Origin: Arthrobacter sp. ISL-30
GTDB taxonomy: Bacteria > Actinomycetota > Actinomycetes > Actinomycetales > Micrococcaceae
DNA: 64,000 bases
Assembly: GCF_018613855.1 (NCBI RefSeq)
Contig: NZ_JAGGPK010000022.1
Span: forward strand, 1 to 64,000
Direction of reading: 5' to 3'
Shown piece by piece: positions 31,283 to 40,156 of the stretch. Position 1 is the stretch's first letter, and the number at the start of each line of letters is the position of its first letter. The position numbers and the translations under genes are program-made. Under the pieces are notes generated by a model. That model worked only from the letters and a program-made list of their open reading frames with translations, did not search any database and was not told the DNA's origin.

Positions 31283-31321
31283 ATGTTCTCTTCCCTTCGA
31301 ATGAACTTGTTGACTAGCCGA

Positions 31322-32275
31322 TTAGGAGTGCAGGTCTGCGAGGTAGTGTTCAACGTCAAGAGCCGCCACACATCCCGAACCGGAGGCAGTGACAGCCTGA
31401 CGGTAGGTCGGGTCAATGACATCGCCAGCAGCGAAGACACCCTTGATACTGGTACGAGAGCTGCGGCCGTCTACGGCGATGGTGCCCTCAGGCGTGAGCT
31501 CCAGCTTGTCCTTCACCAGCTCGATGCGGGGGTCGTTGCCGATGGCCACGAACACTCCGGTGACCGCCAGCTCTGACTCAGTGCCATCCACCAGGTTCTT
31601 TAGTTTCAGTCCGGTTACCTTGTCCGCGCCAAGGACGTCCTCGACGGCGGTGTTCCACAGGAACCTGATCTTCTCGTGTGCCTGCGCGCGGTCGCCCATG
31701 ATCTTGGAAGCCTTGAGCGTATCCCGGCGGTGCACAACAGTTACGGACCTGGCGAACTTCGTCAGGAAGAGAGCTTCCTCCATAGCCGAGTCCCCGCCAC
31801 CGATTACGGCAATGTCCTGGTCCTTGAAGAAGAAACCGTCACAGGTTGCACACCAGCTAACACCGTGGCCTGAGAGTCGCTTCTCGTTCTTTAGGCCGAG
31901 CTCACGGTAAGCGGAGCCGGTGGAAAGAATGATGGCGCGGGCCTTGAAGGTCTCCCCCGTGGCGATGGTTACGGTCTTGATATCCCCTTCGAGGTCCAGC
32001 TCTGTTACATCCTCGAATTGAATCTCAGTGCCGAAGCGCGCAGCCTGCTTCTCGAAGTTCTCCATCAGGTCTGGTCCCATGATGCCGTCCGGGAAGCCCG
32101 GGTAGTTCTCGACATCCGTGGTGTTCATCAGTTCTCCGCCAGCGGTGACCGAACCGGCGATGAGCAGCGGGTTCATGTTGGCGCGAGCCGTATAAACTGC
32201 GGCGGTGTAGCCCGCAGGGCCCGATCCGACGATGATTACATCACGTACTTGGGACGCAGTGTTTGCGTTGCTCAC
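31322..32275 (-). CDS. trxB: Thioredoxin-disulfide reductase
   Basis: A 317-residue flavoenzyme that passes electrons from NADPH through FAD to thioredoxin. The FAD motif is GSGPAGYTAA near the N-terminus, the redox-active pair is CATC (in VSWCATCDGFFF), the NADPH motif is GGGDSAMEEA, and the C-terminal FAD motif FAAGDVIDPTYRQA is intact. GTG 32275 starts SNANTASQVRDVIIVGSG; a longer frame upstream is not conserved. Confidence 0.97.
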   Translation of the reverse strand: MSNANTASQVRDVIIVGSGPAGYTAAVYTARANMNPLLIAGSVTAGGELMNTTDVENYPGFPDGIMGPDLMENFEKQAARFGTEIQFEDVTELDLEGDIKTVTIATGETFKARAIILSTGSAYRELGLKNEKRLSGHGVSWCATCDGFFFKDQDIAVIGGGDSAMEEALFLTKFARSVTVVHRRDTLKASKIMGDRAQAHEKIRFLWNTAVEDVLGADKVTGLKLKNLVDGTESELAVTGVFVAIGNDPRIELVKDKLELTPEGTIAVDGRSSRTSIKGVFAAGDVIDPTYRQAVTASGSGCVAALDVEHYLADLHS

Positions 32276-32458
32276 GTTGCGGTGAACCTCTTCCTTAGTC
32301 GACGCACCGGCCCACAGGGGCCAGCCACAGGGCACAACTCATTGAAGGTGCCGAATATTCCATGTCATAGGCACCACAGATAGACGCCAACTATCAGGGT
32401 ACCGTCTGGAACCTTCGTCCAAGGAAACGGGAAATGCTGCGTAACGGGGGACGAACGC

Positions 32459-34171
32459 CTACTGAACTTTGATTTCAGCCAGGCGCAGGCCGAAGCCAAA
32501 CTGTGTCTTGGGCGCGGCCAGCTTGGGCAGGCTCTTGATGGAGATGATCACGTACTGAGCGGTGACGGGTTCGTTCAGCGGCATGGTCAAGTCCGGCGAG
32601 GTGAAGCTGTTGGTGCCCACGTGCTTGGCGCCGTCCATAGCGGGGCGGTCATTCGTGAAAACGCTGATGCTTCCACCCGAGGCACCGAGTTGGCTTAGTG
32701 TGATGGAATTGACCTTCGAAGGCGCCTTCAGCTTCACGACGAGGGGAACTTCAGTAGCAAAGCCGCCCCAGTTCTGGTTGGCAAATTCCATGTCAGACCA
32801 GTAGCTCGCTGCGTTCCCATCGAATGCCTTGGGCAAGTCCTTGTCGTAGCTTTGCGCGAAATCGAAGGAGCCCAGCCTGGTGATGCCCTCGATGGCGGGC
32901 GGGCCGGCAGCGGGCGCTGTGCTCGCCGACGGGGACGGTTCGGAAGTACCGGCGTCCGAAGGGGCGGAGGTAGTAGCTTCAGTCGCGGCCGGCTGTCCGA
33001 GGAAGCTGCCCAGGTTGGTGACAGCCAGGATCAGTCCGATTACGAGAACTGCGGCAAGAATTCCACCAACAAGCCAGCGGAGCGAGCGAGGCTCGCGCTC
33101 GGGCTCGTCGTCGTAGTCCTCGTCCTCAAACTCTTCACGGTCGGGGGTGGACGGGAACCGTCCGGCATCACGCCCATTACCCGAATCCGCATACCCGAGA
33201 GCGCCAGCAGCGCCCACCGCCCGGCCACGATCCGCGGTCTGCTCCCGCTCGGCCGAGCCGGCTCCCCTGGCTGACGCTCCACCGGCGTTAACGAAGCCGT
33301 AGTCCTCTTCGGACCAGAGGGACACCTTGGGCGATTCTTCTTCGGAAGATTCGGTGCTGGTCATCGGCATGGATGCCTTGGGCGCCTGGAACGGTTGTGT
33401 CGCAGGGCTCGGCTGGACATCCTGGGGTGCGGTGGACGGAGTTGGACGTGCTCCGGACCCCGCAGTGTCTTCCTCCGACGAAGCCTTGTTCCCGGAACTC
33501 TTTACCGCGGCTGCCGCTGCGGAGGCAGCCGCACCGGCGCCGGCTGCAGCAGCTGCGAGCCTGGCGGCAATTCCCGAGCCGGGCGGGGAGGCAGGCTTCG
33601 ACGGCGGCATCGGCGGAACCAGCGGCGCACGGCGGGCGGCCGGAGCGTCGTTGCGGGACGGCGTACCGTCATGATCCGACGCTGGAGCGGCTTCGGCCGG
33701 ACGGGTGCTCGGGTATCGATAGGGATCGTCGTCATACGTGATGTACTGGGCGTCCTCTTCGTCGTCGTACAGTCCGTCGTAAGCCTCGGGCTCGCGGGAA
33801 CGGGCCTGTCCGAAGATTTCGCTGCCCAAAGTATCGGTGAAGAAGGGCTCCACGTAGGGCGGATTCGCTGCCACTACGAGATCCAGGAGGTCCGGCGCGC
33901 TGCTGTGGTTGGTGATGAGGTACGTGGTGTTGTCGCTGACGCCGAGGTCCAGGATCTGGACGTTGCCCGGGCGCTCCCCCGTGGCCACTTCGCGGGCACT
34001 CTGCGCTACTTGTTCGGCATTTCCGGGACCGGCCACGAGAATGCTGACGGGTCGATTGAGGACCTGGTCCACGCCGTCGAGCACCAGATCCTGGTCGTGC
34101 GAGGTCAATACGGTGGCGGTTACCCTATAACGGCCGCCAAGTACTGATCCGACATCGATCGGATGGGACAC
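32459..34171 (-). CDS. MviN-type pseudokinase with external galactose-binding-like domain
   Basis: A 570-residue single-pass membrane protein. Residues about 8-120 resemble a kinase N-lobe (VGSVLGGRYRVTATVLTSHD) but lack an obvious catalytic lysine and any catalytic loop, so it is a pseudokinase. A ~240-residue Pro/Ala/Ser-rich linker follows, then a membrane helix at about 365-390 (WLVGGILAAVLVIGLILAV), a Ser/Thr linker and an external C-terminal domain (about 430-570, discoidin-like). In M. tuberculosis these parts are fused behind MurJ in Rv3910; here they form a separate gene directly downstream of murJ. GTG 34171 follows AGGAGGAACCC. Confidence 0.82.
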   Translation of the reverse strand: MSHPIDVGSVLGGRYRVTATVLTSHDQDLVLDGVDQVLNRPVSILVAGPGNAEQVAQSAREVATGERPGNVQILDLGVSDNTTYLITNHSSAPDLLDLVVAANPPYVEPFFTDTLGSEIFGQARSREPEAYDGLYDDEEDAQYITYDDDPYRYPSTRPAEAAPASDHDGTPSRNDAPAARRAPLVPPMPPSKPASPPGSGIAARLAAAAAGAGAAASAAAAAVKSSGNKASSEEDTAGSGARPTPSTAPQDVQPSPATQPFQAPKASMPMTSTESSEEESPKVSLWSEEDYGFVNAGGASARGAGSAEREQTADRGRAVGAAGALGYADSGNGRDAGRFPSTPDREEFEDEDYDDEPEREPRSLRWLVGGILAAVLVIGLILAVTNLGSFLGQPAATEATTSAPSDAGTSEPSPSASTAPAAGPPAIEGITRLGSFDFAQSYDKDLPKAFDGNAASYWSDMEFANQNWGGFATEVPLVVKLKAPSKVNSITLSQLGASGGSISVFTNDRPAMDGAKHVGTNSFTSPDLTMPLNEPVTAQYVIISIKSLPKLAAPKTQFGFGLRLAEIKVQ

Positions 34172-34314
34172 GGGTTCCTCCTAGACTGTCCGGGAGTTGC
34201 AGATCCTGCACACTGGTCTTCCGTCCAGCCATTCCAGCCTGGTCTGCAAACTACCTGTATTAGCTTCTGATCCTAGCGGATTGAGCGCGGCACGCCGGGG
34301 TTGACCGGGGGATG

Positions 34315-36375
34315 TCACCGTTTCCGACGGGACTGGCGGTGGAAGTAGGGGTTCCTCCCGGCGGGGCCCTGATAGGTTCTCCGGCCGGGCAAGGGGATCT
34401 CCGGGCGGCCGAAACTACCCTGCGCCGTATTGGGTACTTCCTCCTGCGGAAGGTACGGTTTGCCGCCGTCGTGATTCTCCCCTCCCGCAGCGCCGACGTC
34501 GACCGCCTCCCCGTCCGCCGCGCCGCCGTCGGACTTGTCGTCCCGCGAATCCCCATGTCCGGCGGGGAGGTGCTCTTCCTTGTCGGAGTGGTGGGCGATT
34601 GGCCCCGCACGGTAGGAGGCGGCGTCGAACTCCCCGGAGATCCGCGGGATCAGGCCGGTGTCATCGGAGACGGTGGCCCGCTGTGGCTTCGGACCCTTGC
34701 CGAGCCTGCCGAGCAGGGGTCGCAGGAGGTCCTGGAGCTCGCTGACGTGGAAAAGGCGCAGCAGGAAGAAATAGGCCACCAGCATGACGGGTCCGACGAC
34801 GACGATGGTCACCAAAGCTGCCAGCCGGCTGCTCCAGGCGAAGCCGTCCGCCTGGTAACTGCCCAAAAGCCAGAGCGCGAGGGCACCGGCCAGGGCCGAG
34901 CCAAGCGCCGCATAGCCCATCCGGATATAGGAATTGGCCACCCTCGGGCCATCCAGGTTTCCCAGCAGCCGGCGCAGGAACGCGGCGCTGATCACCACCG
35001 ACAGGATGTTGCCGAGCGTGTACAGGATGGCGATCGTGTAGATGATCTGGCCCACCGGCAGGAACTGGATGGCGAAGGCGCCCACCACGTTCAGCAGCGC
35101 CAGCATCACCTGGATGTAGAACGGCGTCCGGGCGTCCTCGTTGGCGTAGAAGACCCTGGACATCATGAAGTTGGCGCTCATGAATGGTGTGCTCAGGGCC
35201 AGGATGGTGAGGGTCTGCGCGAGCATGACGCCGTCCTGCAGCTTGCCGCCGGAGAAGAACATTCCCAGCGGGCCGGCCAGGGCGAAGAGCGCAAGCGCCC
35301 CAAACACGGTGGCCACCGCCATAGTCCGCAAGCCATGGGAGAGGGCGTCCCGAAGCTCACCCCTGTTCCCGTCCTGCGAGGCGCGGGTCATACGGTTAAA
35401 AAGGACGGTGGCCAGGGACAGGGCGATGATCGAGTGCGGCAGCAGATACAGCTGGCTGGCCACCTCGAGGATCGCGTTGCCGGGGAGCGCCTCCGCCGCG
35501 GGATCGCCGTTCTGCTGGAGGCGGAGCCGCTCGGCGCCTGGAATAGTGGCGATCCTCATGACGTACAGGAACGCCAACTGCCCGACGGCGGCAGTCAGCA
35601 GGGTCCAGATGCTCAACCTGGCGGCGTGGCCAAGTCCGACGCCGCGCCATCCGAAGCGCGGCCGGATGCCCAGGCGCAGCTTCATCACCGGTATGAGCAG
35701 GATGGCAGTCTGGGAGACAACGCCGACGGTGGAGAACCCGGCGACGAGGAACGTCTGGAAGTCGCCCCAATTGTCCAGGGTGTGCGGATTGGTGGCGTTC
35801 GCGCCCAGGATCCAGATGAACATTCCCAGGCCGGCTATTGCCACAACATTGTTCAGGATGGGGGCCCACATTGCGGGTCCAAACGCACCATGCGCGTTTA
35901 GGACCTGCGTGAGGAGGGCATAGAGCCCGTAGAAGAAGATCTGCGGCAGGCACCAGAACGCAAAGGTTACAGCCAGGGCCTTCTGCGGGGGCGAGTAGCC
36001 CTGAGTTGTGAGGTCGATGACCAGGGGCGCAAACAGCGTCACCAGGAGTGTCAGCCCAAGCAGGACGAGCACAGCCAGCGTCAAAAGGCGGCTGATGTAG
36101 TCCGCTCCCCTGTCCGGAGCGTTGCTCGCCTTGATGATCTGCGGAACCAGGACCGCGTTGAAGACTCCACCGGCCACGAGCAGGAAGATCAGGTTGGGGA
36201 GGTTATTGGCGTTGATGAACGTGTCATTGACGGTGGAGCCCAGGCCGAGGGCCGTTCCCAGCATCCAGGTCTTGGCGAACCCAAGGAACCGGGAAACGAG
36301 CGTTCCGGCCGCCATGATGGCGCTGGAACGGGCTTCTCCGGACTGGACCGACTGGTTTGCTTTGGCTGCTGACAT
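34315..36375 (-). CDS. murJ: Lipid II flippase MurJ (MviN)
   Basis: A 686-residue MOP-superfamily membrane protein. About fourteen helices occupy residues ~15-545, beginning with the conserved ARSSAIMAAGTLVSRFLGFAKT. MurJ moves lipid II across the membrane for peptidoglycan synthesis. The C-terminal ~130 residues are a charged, Gly/Pro/Arg-rich cytoplasmic tail, not the fused pseudokinase of mycobacterial MviN. It is followed on the same strand, 143 bp later, by the separate pseudokinase gene. Confidence 0.95.
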   Translation of the reverse strand: MSAAKANQSVQSGEARSSAIMAAGTLVSRFLGFAKTWMLGTALGLGSTVNDTFINANNLPNLIFLLVAGGVFNAVLVPQIIKASNAPDRGADYISRLLTLAVLVLLGLTLLVTLFAPLVIDLTTQGYSPPQKALAVTFAFWCLPQIFFYGLYALLTQVLNAHGAFGPAMWAPILNNVVAIAGLGMFIWILGANATNPHTLDNWGDFQTFLVAGFSTVGVVSQTAILLIPVMKLRLGIRPRFGWRGVGLGHAARLSIWTLLTAAVGQLAFLYVMRIATIPGAERLRLQQNGDPAAEALPGNAILEVASQLYLLPHSIIALSLATVLFNRMTRASQDGNRGELRDALSHGLRTMAVATVFGALALFALAGPLGMFFSGGKLQDGVMLAQTLTILALSTPFMSANFMMSRVFYANEDARTPFYIQVMLALLNVVGAFAIQFLPVGQIIYTIAILYTLGNILSVVISAAFLRRLLGNLDGPRVANSYIRMGYAALGSALAGALALWLLGSYQADGFAWSSRLAALVTIVVVGPVMLVAYFFLLRLFHVSELQDLLRPLLGRLGKGPKPQRATVSDDTGLIPRISGEFDAASYRAGPIAHHSDKEEHLPAGHGDSRDDKSDGGAADGEAVDVGAAGGENHDGGKPYLPQEEVPNTAQGSFGRPEIPLPGRRTYQGPAGRNPYFHRQSRRKR

Positions 36376-36424
36376 CGCCTCTATAGTCTCACCATGGTGC
36401 TGCCTGGAACGGTATCCGGCAGGA

Positions 36425-36973
36425 TTAGAGGTGCTCTGGAAGGACTTCCCGTGCCAGGTCCGCGATACGGCGTTCGTTGGGGAAGGAGAGCTTGCGCGCC
36501 AAATCCTGGATGGGAACCCAGGCGGCGTCGACAGCCTCCTTGTCGGGGTCGTTTTCGATGGTCAATTCCCCGCCCGTGGCACGAAGCAGGAAATGATGCA
36601 CGGTCTTGTGGACTCTGTGGCCGCTGACCGTAAACCAGTAGTCAATGCTGCCCAAGGGCGCCAGGATATTGCCTTCGATCCCCGTTTCCTCGGCGATCTC
36701 ACGTACTGCAGCCTGCTCGTTGTTCTCCTTGCCCTCCGGATGGCCCTTCGGCAGGCACCATTCAAGCCGGCCACCCCTATTAAGGCGGGCGATGATCGCG
36801 ACCCGGAGGTCGCCGTCGGACGTGTCAACAACAACGCCACCCGCTGAGACCTCTTCCACTGTGGGAAGGGAGGCCTGGGCCGGGTGCGGGGCAGGCGCGA
36901 CATGGGCACCGATCGCCGACGGCAACGGTGCGTTTGTCCTCCTGCCGGGAGCACTCGGAATCGGGTTGGCCAT
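36425..36973 (-). CDS. NUDIX hydrolase
   Basis: A 182-residue pyrophosphohydrolase. The Nudix box (G-x5-E-x7-REUxEExGU) is complete, from GHPEGKE to REIAEETGI at about residues 88-110. A Pro/Ala-rich ~40-residue N-terminus precedes the domain. Substrates of this family include oxidised nucleotides and dinucleoside polyphosphates; this one is unassigned. ATG 36973 follows AGAGTGGA; a GTG three codons upstream is possible. It lies 49 bp upstream of murJ on the same strand, so the two are probably co-transcribed, as in mycobacteria. Confidence 0.9.
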   Translation of the reverse strand: MANPIPSAPGRRTNAPLPSAIGAHVAPAPHPAQASLPTVEEVSAGGVVVDTSDGDLRVAIIARLNRGGRLEWCLPKGHPEGKENNEQAAVREIAEETGIEGNILAPLGSIDYWFTVSGHRVHKTVHHFLLRATGGELTIENDPDKEAVDAAWVPIQDLARKLSFPNERRIADLAREVLPEHL

Positions 36974-37067
36974 GAAGTCCACTCTAACGACTCTTGTCCT
37001 GTGGTGATGACCGGAACATGGCCTTGAGGTGTACTGCGTGTGACTGCATTAATCGGCTTCACATCGT

Positions 37068-37090
37068 AACTACACGGTTTTGGTGTAGTT
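37068..37090. promoter_or_regulatory. Inverted repeat in the NUDIX/CCA-enzyme divergent promoter
   Basis: A perfect 8-bp repeat, AACTACAC/GTGTAGTT, with a 7-nt centre, 33 bp before the CCA-enzyme start. It could be an operator; no regulator is suggested by the sequence. Confidence 0.4.
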
Positions 37091-37122
37091 GATGCCCCGT
37101 TTTCTGCCAAGCTTAAGGAACT

Positions 37123-38589
37123 ATGGCGCACGTATTGGACAGCTCTTCAGTCAACTTCAAGATGGATCCCGTGGTCCTGGACCTCGGTCAGCGCTTCGTT
37201 GACGCCGGATACGAGCTATCCCTGGTCGGAGGTCCTGTACGGGACCTTTTCCTTGGCCGCATCTCACCGGACCTGGACTTCACCACCGATGCAACGCCGG
37301 ACCAGACGATTGCCGTGATCAAGAAGTGGGCGGATACATTCTGGGAGATCGGTCGCGCCTTCGGCACGATCGGAATGCGCAAGGCGGGCTTCCAGATCGA
37401 AATCACCACCTACCGTGCCGAAGCCTACGATCCGGAGTCGCGTAAACCCGTGGTGGCCTTCGGCACCTCGCTCATCGACGACCTCCAGCGTCGTGATTTC
37501 ACCATTAATGCCATGGCTCTTCGCCTGCCTGCGCTCGAACTGATCGATCCATTCGGCGGCATTCGGGACCTCCATGCCTCCATACTCGCCACTCCGGGGG
37601 CTCCTGAAGCCTCCTTCTCCGACGATCCGCTCCGCATGATGCGCGCTGCCCGTTTTTCATCCCAGCTGGGCGTCACTGTGCGTGACGACGTGCGGCTTGC
37701 CATGACGCAGATGGCCGAGCGGATCAAGATCATCTCCGCCGAACGCGTCCGCGATGAACTCACGAAGCTTATTACCGGTGCACGGCCTCGTGTGGGCATC
37801 GACCTCGTGGTGGACACCGGGCTTGCCGAGTTCGTGCTGCCGGAAGTTTCCGCGCTCCGTCTTGAGGCTGACGAACATCACCGCCACAAGGATGTCTACC
37901 AGCACTCGCTGCAGGTCCTTGAGCAGGCGGCACAGCTGGAGACCGGCCCTGACGGCCCGGTGCCGGGGCCTGATTTCGTCTTGCGGTTTGCTGCGTTGAT
38001 GCACGACGTCGGTAAGCCGGCTACGCGGCGCTTCGAACCCGGCGGGGCGGTGAGCTTCCGCCACCACGACCTGGTGGGTGCCAAGCTGACGACCAAGAGG
38101 ATGAAGGCGCTCCGCTTCGACAACGACACCATCAAGGCCGTGGCCAAACTCGTTGAACTGCACATGCGCTTTTACGGCTACGGCGATGCCGGCTGGTCAG
38201 ACTCGGCTGTGCGCCGGTACGTAACGGACGCCGGTCCCCTGCTGGAACGCCTGCACCGACTGACCCGGTCCGACGTCACCACTCGCAATCAACGCAAAGC
38301 GGACCGCCTGTCCTTCGCCTACGATGACCTCGAGGACCGCATCGCCGCTCTGGCTGAACAGGAGTCCCTGAACGCGATCCGTCCTGACCTGGATGGGGCG
38401 CAGATTATGGAACTTCTTGGCCTCAAGCCAGGACCTGTAGTGGGTAGGGCGTACAAGTTCCTGTTGGAGGAGCGGATGGAACACGGACCGCTGGCCCACG
38501 ACGAGGCGGTCTCCAAACTTCGGGCGTGGTGGGCTGAGCAGCCGGAATCCGCAACCGCCGTCGAACTATCAAACATCGAGGAGTCCTAA
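37123..38589 (+). CDS. CCA tRNA nucleotidyltransferase
   Basis: A 488-residue class II nucleotidyltransferase that adds or repairs the CCA end of tRNAs. The head domain has LVGGPVRDLFLGR and the catalytic DLDFTT (about residues 36-55), then the ERVRDELTKLI neck motif. A C-terminal HD domain (HHRHKDVYQHSLQVL, MHDVGKP, FRHHD) occupies about 245-360 and may have phosphatase activity. It is needed for the local tRNA-Ile, which lacks an encoded CCA. The next gene begins immediately after its stop. Confidence 0.95.
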   Translation: MAHVLDSSSVNFKMDPVVLDLGQRFVDAGYELSLVGGPVRDLFLGRISPDLDFTTDATPDQTIAVIKKWADTFWEIGRAFGTIGMRKAGFQIEITTYRAEAYDPESRKPVVAFGTSLIDDLQRRDFTINAMALRLPALELIDPFGGIRDLHASILATPGAPEASFSDDPLRMMRAARFSSQLGVTVRDDVRLAMTQMAERIKIISAERVRDELTKLITGARPRVGIDLVVDTGLAEFVLPEVSALRLEADEHHRHKDVYQHSLQVLEQAAQLETGPDGPVPGPDFVLRFAALMHDVGKPATRRFEPGGAVSFRHHDLVGAKLTTKRMKALRFDNDTIKAVAKLVELHMRFYGYGDAGWSDSAVRRYVTDAGPLLERLHRLTRSDVTTRNQRKADRLSFAYDDLEDRIAALAEQESLNAIRPDLDGAQIMELLGLKPGPVVGRAYKFLLEERMEHGPLAHDEAVSKLRAWWAEQPESATAVELSNIEES

Positions 38590-39174
38590 GTGAACGCCCC
38601 AGCGAACACCGCCCGTCCGCAGCTCTGGATCCTGCGGCACGGTGAGACCGAATGGTCAAAGAGCGGACAGTACACGGGACTCACTGACCTACCCTTGACT
38701 GTCGAGGGCGAGCAGCAGGCTGTCGAGGCCCGCAAGGTCCTTGAGGGGATCGAGTTTGACCTGGTGCTGACTTCTCCCCTGCGCCGCGCACGGAGGACAG
38801 CCGAGCTTGCGGGATATCCGGACGCCGTTCACGAACCCCTCGCCGTGGAATGGAACTATGGCGACTATGAGGGAGTCAGTTCGGACCTCATCCGCAAGGA
38901 CAACCCCGACTACCTGATCTGGACGGACGGGGTGCCCAACGGTGAGACCTTGGATGAGGTGGCGGCGCGGGCGGACAAGATTATCGCGCGTGTCCTGGAG
39001 TCGGGGATGGATAATGTGCTGATTGTGGGGCACGGGCATTTTTCCCGCGTCCTCACTGCTCGCTGGCTCGAAATGGGTCCCAAGGAGGGTCGTCGTTTCC
39101 TCCTGGGAACAGCCAAGGTATGCACGCTTGGTTGGGATAAGAGGACGCCCGCAATCGTCCGCTGGGGACTCTAA
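38590..39174 (+). CDS. Histidine phosphatase family protein
   Basis: A 194-residue phosphoglycerate-mutase-fold protein. The phosphohistidine motif LRHGETEW is at about residues 14-21, the second arginine lies in TSPLRRARRT, and the second catalytic histidine in VLIVGHGHFSRVL. Members act on small phosphorylated metabolites; the substrate here is unknown. Its GTG start directly follows the CCA-enzyme stop, so it belongs to that operon. Confidence 0.92.
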   Translation: MNAPANTARPQLWILRHGETEWSKSGQYTGLTDLPLTVEGEQQAVEARKVLEGIEFDLVLTSPLRRARRTAELAGYPDAVHEPLAVEWNYGDYEGVSSDLIRKDNPDYLIWTDGVPNGETLDEVAARADKIIARVLESGMDNVLIVGHGHFSRVLTARWLEMGPKEGRRFLLGTAKVCTLGWDKRTPAIVRWGL

Positions 39175-39884
39175 TTCCCTCTTTCGAAGTTTTTTTGGCT
39201 ATTTCTGCTAATTCGGTGGTCAATGCGCCAATTCATGGTGTAGCTTTATTATCAATCCCAGAGCGATACGCCGGGATAGAGAGCGCGCGTTGTCCGGTCA
39301 TGTTGCGGCAGCGCCAAAGAGGAAAAGGAGGTTGGGAAAATTGATTACTTTGACTAGCGGACGGATGATGAACGTCGCCGCACTCCCGACTTCCCATGTA
39401 CTCTGGCGCCAATTTAGAGTCACCGCGCATTCCTGATCATTTTTGGTCTGGTCGTGTTGACTTGCCTGTCGCTGGCACCTTGACGCATTCCTGATATTCC
39501 GGCCCGGCCCTACTGCCCGGGGAATATCAGCGGTTTGCCGACTGCCAGTGGCAACGCCAGTTCTCCGCGAAAGTATGGACTGCGACGGAAATCATCCCCA
39601 TTTTGACCTGACGGCTTGGCGCCCGATCCTGACGGCTTCAGCCCGATCCTTGCTGGCATAGTGCTGACCGGGACGAGCTGAATAGGGCCGGCTGACAGTC
39701 GTGGCGGGAATAGAGCCTGTAAATGCGAACGCAATCGGATATTCGGTTTTTGCAAATACAGGCGGTCCGCCTCATTCGTAATTCGTCCCTGCCATAAATG
39801 CTCCCTGTTTTGTCCAGCTAAATATGAGGCTTTATTTGTCGTGTCCAAAATGCCAGAGGCAAACATCATGAAAGGAGGTGAAAC
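39175..39884. other. Intergenic region with hairpin and short repeats
   Basis: No established gene. CTGATATTCC (39491-39500) and GGAATATCAG (39521-39530) form a perfect 10-bp inverted repeat around a GC-rich core that can extend the stem. An approximately 20-bp direct repeat (CCTGACGGCTT...GCCCGAT) occurs at 39607-39646. A 31-codon frame at 39341-39436 (TTG start) follows AAAAGGAGG but has no other support. Confidence 0.5.
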
Positions 39885-40022
39885 TTGGGAAAGCCAAAAG
39901 ACATCGAGATTTACAACGGAAAGCCCGTTGAAAAGGATCGCACCATCTTCAATGGACAACTGCTGGACCAGCGGCGCGAGGACGTATTTGTCGTGCTGCA
40001 CATGATGACCGTTATCCGTTGA
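39885..40022 (+). CDS. Small 45-residue protein, unknown
   Basis: A TTG start at 39885 is preceded by a near-perfect Shine-Dalgarno, AAAGGAGGTGA, at optimal distance. The peptide opens GKPKDIEIYNGKPVEKDR, continues with TIFNGQLLDQRREDVFVV and ends LHMMTVIR. The first half is charged and the C-terminus hydrophobic; no cysteine or signal peptide is visible. Third codon positions are roughly two-thirds G/C, in keeping with real genes here. A strong terminator lies 75 bp downstream, so the transcript appears self-contained. I do not recognise a family. Confidence 0.6.
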   Translation: MGKPKDIEIYNGKPVEKDRTIFNGQLLDQRREDVFVVLHMMTVIR

Positions 40023-40096
40023 CGCCAAACGCCTGATCCTGCAGCAACCTGGTCCTGCAGCAAGAAGGAGCATCCGGTGGTTCGCGTCGAGGCCTG

Positions 40097-40135
40097 CGTG
40101 GAGCCCACGCCACAATGCGTGGGCTCCACGTTTTT
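40097..40135 (+). terminator. Strong intrinsic terminator after the mini-gene
   Basis: A perfect 14-bp stem, CGTGGAGCCCACGC/GCGTGGGCTCCACG, with a 6-nt loop, followed directly by TTTTT. It ends a short transcript covering the 45-residue frame. Confidence 0.92.
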
Positions 40136-40156
40136 GCGGACGGTATGCTCGAAACC

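Noticed and set aside
34312..35901. A 529-codon plus-strand frame opposite murJ
   Set aside because: Its His/Gln/Gly-rich sequence is typical of antisense translation of a membrane protein.
39868..40005. An alternative 45-codon frame (ATG 39868) ending in a Ser/Thr/Cys-rich tail that could look like a lanthipeptide core
   Set aside because: Its start lacks a good ribosome-binding site, its codon usage is less gene-like than the overlapping TTG frame, and no lanthipeptide enzymes are nearby.
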